A program made the translations under genes and the position numbers. 64,000 nucleotides of DNA from Myoxocephalus aenaeus (lineage: Eukaryota > Chordata > Actinopteri > Perciformes > Cottidae). Where the stretch lies: assembly GCA_038501785.1 (NCBI GenBank), contig JBAMJR010000162.1, positions 1,812,501 through 1,876,500 on the forward strand, in the 5' to 3' direction. Shown here one piece after another: positions 48,001 to 57,000 of the stretch. Position 1 is the stretch's first letter; every line of letters begins with the position of its first letter. A model generated the notes under the pieces. That model was given only the letters and a program-made list of their open reading frames with translations, did not search any database and had not been told where the DNA came from.

Positions 48001-51000
48001 GCATGATGAAACAAAATGTGTTTGACAGAGCAGCAAAAGCTAAAATAACGAGCTGATTCTAAGCTGTTAAAAACCTGTGTGTATATTTTTCTAAATGCCA
48101 TGGACCCTCTTATCGCTGCTGTATTTCATTTTTCACCCTTTCCTCAGTTGAATCTGTTTGAAAACTTCTACATCACAACATGGCTGATGAACCTAAAACT
48201 TGACTTGTTAAATAATGCAATGTTCAGTTTAGGTTATATTTAAAAAAGTGGTAGACAGTGGAGTCACTGGAGTTGCAATTCTTCATAATTTTGTCTTGAT
48301 AAAAATGAATCAAAAAACCAGAGGAGGAGTTGTAAATGTGAGTACCTGTCTTTGATGCTGCAGGTGTCGATCAGGTGACGGCAGAGGGATGATGGGGTCG
48401 GGGACGTTCTCTGGAGTTTGTGGTAAACATCGATCTGACTCCCCCTCCGCCTGCTCCATTATCACTCTCAGCTCTGGGATGCCTTCCAACTTCTCAAACT
48501 GGAACAGATGATACGGCCATGAAGCCTGTGTTTTAATTCATGCACACATTTTTTTCTGTACCAACACATTATGTTTCAGGCTCACAGTTGCTCAGCGTAT
48601 TCCAGCATGCAATGGGGCAGAGAAACACCTAATTTTCCTCATTTGTCATGTGCTCAGAACTTCCCAATCACATGCTTCTTCGTAACAATCTTATCATTGC
48701 TTTAGACTTGCACGCCTGTGGTAAAACGGGTATACTAATGAGAATTTTGTGGGTGAAATAATCGCTTGATTTTGGAAAACGTTTTGTCGGGATTCAATGT
48801 CAAGTCAAGGGGCTGCACACTGATGCACCATCTGTAGACTCATATTAGGTTTCACAAGATGCTGCATGAATAAACTGATGTTAACAGAAAATTCAGAACT
48901 ATGAATTATTATCATGTGAACATTCCCAAAAAAACAAAACATGAATCTCATTAATTACGAGTGTAATCAACCGGTAGTACAAGAAGATAAGTGTAAAGTG
49001 AAGAATCGACCGCTGAACAACAAATGGAGTCGCTCAAACAGCCGGGTGACCAATTAACCAGACTATCAATCAGTGAGAAAAGATGCTGGGAAACATTTTA
49101 AATACCCAAGTGTGCCTTGAACTTATTAAATCTCTTACTCACCTCCGGGTTCACCGTTTCCTCTCCGGAGTCGTCCTTGCGGCCGAGCCTCCAGTGCATG
49201 AGGATCCACCTGAGCTTCATGTAGAAGATGATGGTGTTGCGTCTGAAGAGGCGGACCTCTTGCTGCAGCACGGCTCTCTCCTGAGGCCAGGGCACCTCAT
49301 GGGTCTGAAGGCCCGGCAACTCCAGACCTCCACGTTGGGCCTCCAGATGTAGTCGCTCGTCTTCCTGCTGCCGAAGGGACCAGAGGAAAGATGTTGGAAT
49401 ATGTTGCAGAATGTTTTAAAGTTCAGAGAACTGATACCACTGACTGCTTTTAAATCTAGAATGAAAGAAATAGAGGCAGGTTCCCAAAAATGTAAATGTT
49501 TCTTAAATTGACTCTGTTACGTCACTGTCTCTTAGCTTTTAGTTTCTTTTAACTTGTCTTGTTCTGTGTTTTCTGTCTGTAACTATGTGTTTTGTATGCT
49601 GCTGCCTGTCTTGGCCAGGTCTCCCTCGAAAAATAGATTTTTAATCTCAATGGAACTCTCCTGGTTAAATAAAGGTTTAAATAAAAATAAATAAAAAAGT
49701 GCTTCACATTGGCACTAAAAGGTTTCATTCAAAACTGTCATACTCAAATAATAATGGGAAGTGAGTGACAAAGTATCAAGTCATTGTTATCCATAACTAT
49801 ATATATATATATGCAACCTCTTACAATGTTTCAGTAGGTCTATTGGTTAAATAATAATCACTTTGGGCCAGACATTTTTGGCATTTTTTATTTTAAAAAT
49901 TATAGTTCATCAAGAAATCATTTCACCTCTGACGATGCTTTATGATTTTGTGTGTTTAAAATGACAAAACGTTTACATTTGAAAAACACACTTCTAACTA
50001 ACATTTCTTTTCTTTTTTTCAACTTTGATTAAAAGGATCATTTTTAAGTTTGCATGCTGCAAGTACAAAAAAAAGGGACTTGGTGTAAATTGCATGCGAC
50101 ATAATGAAGACAGTGTAACATCCATCTAAGTCTAAAACCAAATGCAGGCATGGATATTAAAGCAAAACTTCTTTTCCTCTCCAGTGGTGAGACTTAATTA
50201 AAACTGTGTTTAAACTCCAGCAAAGATAGAAGAACAAATGAAGTGTGATCCTGGTGCTCTTACGCTCAAACGCAGCGTGACTGATTGCATCACTGTACCT
50301 GAGGAAGAGAGATGACGGCCTCATGTTCCTCCGCCGCTGCTCTCAACCTTCGCTCATGATCCAGACGAAGCTGGATGTCAGAAGCAGGCGTGTCCCGGAG
50401 CTGAACCCACAACAGCACAGCACACAGTTACTTTAAAAACACTTTGGATAAATTACATCACATATTGAGATCTCACTATCGTTCTGTTTGTCTCTCGGTA
50501 AAGCTGTATTTTATAGGTCACACAGAATCACAAGGTTTTGTGTATGAGATGATTACGCTCGATTATATTGGTTCTCTATGATTTCTAAAACTCACTGAGC
50601 GACACTGAAAAACCTCAAATGAAGTTGGAAACCCAATATACCTTTTTCTAGCGTCTCAGGAAGTGATTATAATTTAATGCTGCACATTTTCAATCTGTAC
50701 TTAAAATGTCTTCATCCAGCAACATCAAACGAAAGTATATACACATCTCAAAGGAGTAGTTTGACATTTTTGGAAAGAGTCGATCTATATCTCCACTAAA
50801 TATGAAGCTACAACGAGCAGGCCGTTAGCTTAGCTAAGCAAGAAACTGGGGAAGCAAAAAGAAACAAAAATCTGTCTATTAGCACCTCTCAAGTAAAAAT
50901 TACTTCCTGGAGTTTTGACGTCACTCTGAAATTCTTGGTCAACCGGTGGAGACTCCAGGAAGTCACACAAATAGTTTGGACCCGCCACCAAGAAATGCAC

Positions 51001-54000
51001 TTTAGGATTTTCCTACAGGTGAATAAATGCTCACAGGGAAATGAGATGCTTATGTTTATGGTTTTTGAATGTAATGATTCAAGACTTCTCCTCCTAAAAA
51101 TCACAGTGCAGACTTTGAAATTTGGAAATTGCAGTGTTATTCCATGTGATTTCCTTCTTCCAATCCGAGCGGGCGTTGACTGTCCCATCCAACAGTAAGT
51201 GGAGCTGTTCAGTGTGTACTGACCCTGGATAACCTCCGTGTCAGCCCAATGTCAAATGCAAATCACCCAGGCCTACAGTGCAGAGCTAATCCGGCCATAT
51301 TTGAGCCGCTTTCACATTCATTCATTTCACCTCACAGATTACACTGCGGCAGAAAGCACAGGGACACAAAGAAATCCACACACCGATGTGCAAGAACTGT
51401 AACTGTTACAGTAACATGTCACATCACCGCTGCCAGAACTCTGCACTACATAACAGCGGGCAATTTGTCTGTGAACACAAGCATGAGGCAGCGAGTTATG
51501 AATCACAGCGTCCAGACGGTTTATTAAAGAGTCGAGTCACTGAAGGGTTTAACAGATCTGAAGTGTGCTGCAGTGATGTTACTACTTGCCTCTTTGATTT
51601 TGTGTGTTTAAGTGTATACCGTGACTCTTCTGTGTAAGCGGCACTTTTACATACATTTAATCTGCTGAGTCGAGTCGTGAAGCTGGCGGTGATGAAGCGA
51701 TGCCAGAGGGCTTCACGGCAGAGTGCAGACTCAGCCGTGATACACTGAGTGCATACATACGCCTAACAAGTCGATACACTGTAGCTGTCTCACATTGTTT
51801 TAGAGGGCAACAAAACTGTCGACCAGCAGATATATATCTTTTTAGAGCACAACATGCAATCGAAATACTTGGTGCAAGAAAGACTCTGGAGTTCTACGGA
51901 GGCAATCTACCTTCTATTTGTTTCTTTGAAATCAATAGCAAAAATGTCCAGGGGAACATGGTGTGAAGTTAAAAAGGCAGTAATACCATTTTACATCAAA
52001 AGGCTTTTAACATAAATAAATAAATAAATAAAGATCAGTAGCTGTGGGAGTGGATATTTAGTCTGAAAGTAGAGTGAATGTGAAATCGTGTTCAGCATAA
52101 AAATTAAAAAAAAAGCCCGTGGCTGGAGTGTCACTAGACATGCTGGAATGAGCGGCCTTCTGATCATAACCAACCAAATAAAAAAATCTGCCAAATATAT
52201 AGTTTATAGATGTACATACATAGAAGAAAAGGTAAACATTTTAAACTTTGGTGAAGTAATCAGAGATTACAAAAAAAATGACTTTCCAGGTTTTAATCTG
52301 TTATGTAAAACTCCTCAGAACTGACCGGCATCTGTAAATGCTATTAACTGCTTCACTGTAAGGCAAGTTAAGTCTTTCTTACCATAGTGCACTGCTTCTC
52401 AGGCCAGCAGATATTCCAAAAACAAACCCCAAAATAATGTATTTTCAGTATAATAACCTTCATTCTGTACAAACACTTACTATTGTTTCATTTTAGGTGT
52501 GTCCATGATGTGAGAACTTTCAAAATGCATTTAGTAAAAGCATGATTAGATTATTTTCATTCATGTATTTGCCTGCTGTATAAAACATTTAATTTAATTA
52601 AAAAATACATGGACTTGTCACTCCAAGGAGAAGAAACAAAACAAAATGTGGAATCACTTCAAATGATTAGAAAATAGAGTGCAGGTTGACAGAAGGCCCG
52701 TGTATGGGGATTATAGTGTGGAGCCAGTGTCAACTCAGTCCCACAGGTGGAAAGGGAGATGGAGGAGGGAGGAGGCACTGACCTCTGCTCTTAAAGCCAG
52801 GGGCCTGTGGTACCTAGTGAGTCCCGTGGCTCCCCTGCTCTGGGCCTGGCCCCAACCCCGGCTCTGGCTTTGGGGCTCCACGCCTCGCTCCTGTCCTAGA
52901 CGCCACTCCAGCTCATCCCTCTGACCGGACTGTGAGTGACGTGGGGTGGGGGAGGGGGGGGAGAGGTGCAGGATACGGGGGAGCAGGTCGTGGTGGTGGT
53001 ATGGGGGGAGATGTGTGAGGTGGATTGTGGACAAAACAGACACGAGACAACAAACGGGGCGAGGGGATAAGGGAATAATAAACAAAAACAAAACAGAAAA
53101 TGGGTATAGAATATAAGCTGAAGGGGGGAAATTAACAGACTACACGGTGTGGAGAAAAACAAGCGGACTAGAGTACGAAGAAAAGCGCAAAGAGAAAGAC
53201 CAACTTAAAGATGACGGCGTACGAGAGAGATGAGAAGAGAACAAGAATGAGGATGAACAAAATTATGGGCTGAAACATCTGGCGGGAACACAAAGAGGAA
53301 CAAAGAGAGGGGGGGGGGGAGAATGCAAAACACTTGTTATGAAGCGCATGCAATGAGGGATACATGAGTCCAAACCAACAGCTGAGAGATACCATGGCAA
53401 ACTGCAGAGCGAGAGCTAGCACGCTAAAGGTTTCCAGCACATGCCTGTGCACAGCCGTGTGTTGTAGAAGCAGTCAGCTGCCTGTTTGATGCACATTGTT
53501 TTCAGACAACACAGCATTTAAAATACACGGGAGGCATTTGAGGCTTCAGTCGAGGTTTAAGACAGGGCCTAGTTAGCAGGAACTTGATGCTGCTGTGCCA
53601 AATAGCTATCTACATAAGTGTGCAGCATTCAGACATATTCTCATAATTGTCTTGAATATCTTGAAACTATTATCACATATTTATAATATTTTTATCTCAT
53701 TATTATCTAGTAAAGAAATCTCATAATTACAATAGCTGCACCTTTGAATTTTACCTGATGGGCTAAGTATCGAAACATTGTTAATTTTAAAATTAAATAA
53801 TTAAAAATAAAGTGAGCCAAAGTATTTGATTTAAGTCCCTAACCTAAATGTTGTAATAAGTGGACACAATTCTTTGGTTTCTTCCCGATCAGCATCTTGT
53901 AATTATGCGATGAGTTTTCCAACACTAATACAATTTGAATGCAATATAAACATCTTACACTTATGAGAAACTATCATCTCATATTTATACTTTGATCATA

Positions 54001-57000
54001 TAATTGTCTGGTAAAGCTCTCATAATTACAAGATACAAATTGTATTTGATGATCTGGGTACTGAACCCTCATTATAACGATTGAAACAGCAGGATACTTT
54101 AGTTATCTTAATTCAGAGATATGAAAGTCATACTTACAAGAAATCATTACATAACATAACAATTTCTAAGAATGTTATGAGATAAAAATCTTGTAATTAT
54201 GACATACAGCTCTTGTTATTATTAGATACATATAATAAAATTAGGGGACAGAGAGAAAACGTCTAAAAAAAAAATTCTGGTGGATCTTCATATACAAATG
54301 TGTTTATGGTATACATTGACCTACTCTTTGCTGCTGAAGTGACTATTTTCTCTCTTCATCCACTACATTGTAAACTGCACTGCTCTACAGCTCTGTTTAT
54401 CTTCAACAACTCTCAATGGACAAAGGCCCGATTGCTTTGAACAGACGGGAGTTGTTAGTACAGTGGTTAGCTTCGACCAAACCACCCAGCTTCATCCAGA
54501 CTAACCAGAGAGCCGCACAGGCGAAGGACCAACGCATAAACAAATCATTGGATAGAGTCAGTATGGAGGAGGCTTCACTCCATTATTGCTACAAAGCGGA
54601 TTGGGTTCTTGAAGAGACATTTGTTTTATTCCAATATGACAGATTGGAAACACCCAAGATGCCTGATCATGCAGCTCAGAGATAATGAACCTGCTTTGGA
54701 AGAGTACACAGTGTGTTGATATGTTGACTTCCACTAAGCTGCAATAAAACAAGAACAGAAAGCAGGATGACAGCCAGCAAGGTTCTTCCACAGGCGACTC
54801 ACACTGCAGCGCCATGCAACTTTTATTCAACAGAGGTTATTTGAGACGCACACATTTTTATGGTTCGTCTCCTTGGCAACACTGTGGAGTAAGCAATCCC
54901 ACGTGTCTGTGTGTATGTGTGATGATCTGTGGTGCAAACATAATAGCTACAGCATTTGTGCGTCATAATGAGTCACACAAAATGATAGCATGGTGTAGCA
55001 AAGCTGTAGAGAGAAAAATTACTTCCCTTCATCATGCATGCGACAGTTCACTATGTCAGGGAAAGCTTTGCATCAACCCAAATGGAAGAAGCTGCCATAA
55101 CTCCTTTATTCCTCCATTCATACAAAGCACCCTCTCAAGCACCCTCCCATTTGTGCTGGCTGACTGGAAGCAGGGCAGCTGCAGACAGTGAGTGCAGGGA
55201 GAAGGAGGCAGGCAGGGCTGTGGCTATGAGGATGTGCATGGAGATGCAGATGTGAATGTGGCAGCAGCTGAAAGCGATGGTGGTTCGGAGGAGGGAATGC
55301 CAGTGTGGTAGAGCTGGGTGGCTCATGTCGGAGCGGGGGTGCTGCTAAATCTCCCTGTTCTGGCACTGAACATCTCAAGAGTCTCTCAATTGGGGCTTTA
55401 AATTAAAGGTTTGAATGTTTCAAGTCTATCAAACCTCACCAGTCTCATGATGCTCTAATCCCAGCTCACGTTCTCTATAAGTGGGTGACCAATCCAACAC
55501 TTGGCTAATTCGGCTTCACAATGAGAGGAAAAGCCAACACTTGAGAATCAAAAAGTGGCATCGTACAAGCTAGATATCTCTGTGGTGACTAGTCTGATAA
55601 CTATTGCTTAAAACCCAAACAATGAGAAGAATCACGAGGCCCCAATTTCACAGTCTGTATTCATGCTGAAAATCAAGATCAAGCGAGGTTGTGCTCTTCT
55701 GCTTCACGGGAGGTTTCTGCCCTTCCTGATCTTGCTTTAGGACACCGGTGTTCCCATTTGACAAGCGACAACTCCCCAGCTGTTGTAGCGCAGCTCCACT
55801 GGACAGTACGCAACGGGGAACAAAATCCACTGTCCTCACTACTGTGCCAAAGGGCTTTCTTAAGTTTAGCCAGGTTTGATATGAGCCTAAGTCATCTAGA
55901 TTAAGTCAAACATCTTGGAAAGCCTCATATTAGCTTTGTCCAATATTAAAAGAGTTAACCTGTAACATAACTAGACTTGCGATAAACAGTAACAGAGATT
56001 AAAAACAATGCAACAGAAGAGATCCCTCATCTTTTTTATTCCATGCGTTCTTTCTCCTTGTCAAAACAGTATCAACAAAGCAACTCAACCTCAACCTTAA
56101 GCTAGTAGCGGTAACTGTAGCCACGAGCCTGCTGCTGAGATGAGGCGCTACAGAGGTCTGGTCAGCTCACTTCTTTCCAACGCCACACCAAGACATTTTC
56201 AAACTTTTATCTTCTGCACAAACCAAGCTCATCAGACTCCACACAGCTCCCTTTGGAGACACTTAGGTCTTTATACAACTTGTTTCCCATATGCAGTCGT
56301 ACCCCTCAACACCTGCAAATAGAGTCTGATGATTTTTTTTGCATGGAACAAAGATTGTGAATTTTCTCCCCTTTCTCTTTTCAAGTGGGGTCACACTACC
56401 GCCACTATTGAATGGGAGAACTATCACAGTGACCTATAACTCTTAACATACATACCGGCATTTACATATTGTATTAAAATAGACTTGAAAGAATCCGAAC
56501 CTACCCTAAAAGCTATGTTCGCCTACGACTTAATGAGGTTCCCATTGACAGGCATGGCTGTGGATAGTGTGTCCTGCTAAAGATGTACGGCGCTGCCACT
56601 GTCTTTAATTAGAGCTGTGTTTTTGTACACTTTGCTGACTGAGGATCTCATTTAGTTTATTTTGGCCTTAAATGGTGGACTAATGACTGCACACTTAGGG
56701 CCATTCAAATCAAACTTAAATGAATTCTCACATTTACAAATACACCAGTGGGTTTTCTTGTGGATGTCTGCTATTTGACAGGATTTTGCAGACTAAATAA
56801 TTTTGACTGCTGTTTTAAAGCAATGAAGCCATTTGGTGCAATATTGTCTCCATGATATTGTTTCGATCAAGTGGGTTGCTTTTGAGGTTGGATGCAAATC
56901 AATTTTATTATGGAAGATTTTAAAAGAAGATCTTGTTTGTACAATCTAAAATACTGACTTTTTCCTCATCATCGCTAACTGCCATACTGGCTGACAGGCC

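Noticed and set aside
54416..54685. Possible intronic gene
   Set aside because: One unspliced 89-codon frame with no recognisable similarity, promoter or conservation evidence; reported only as an unrecognised frame.
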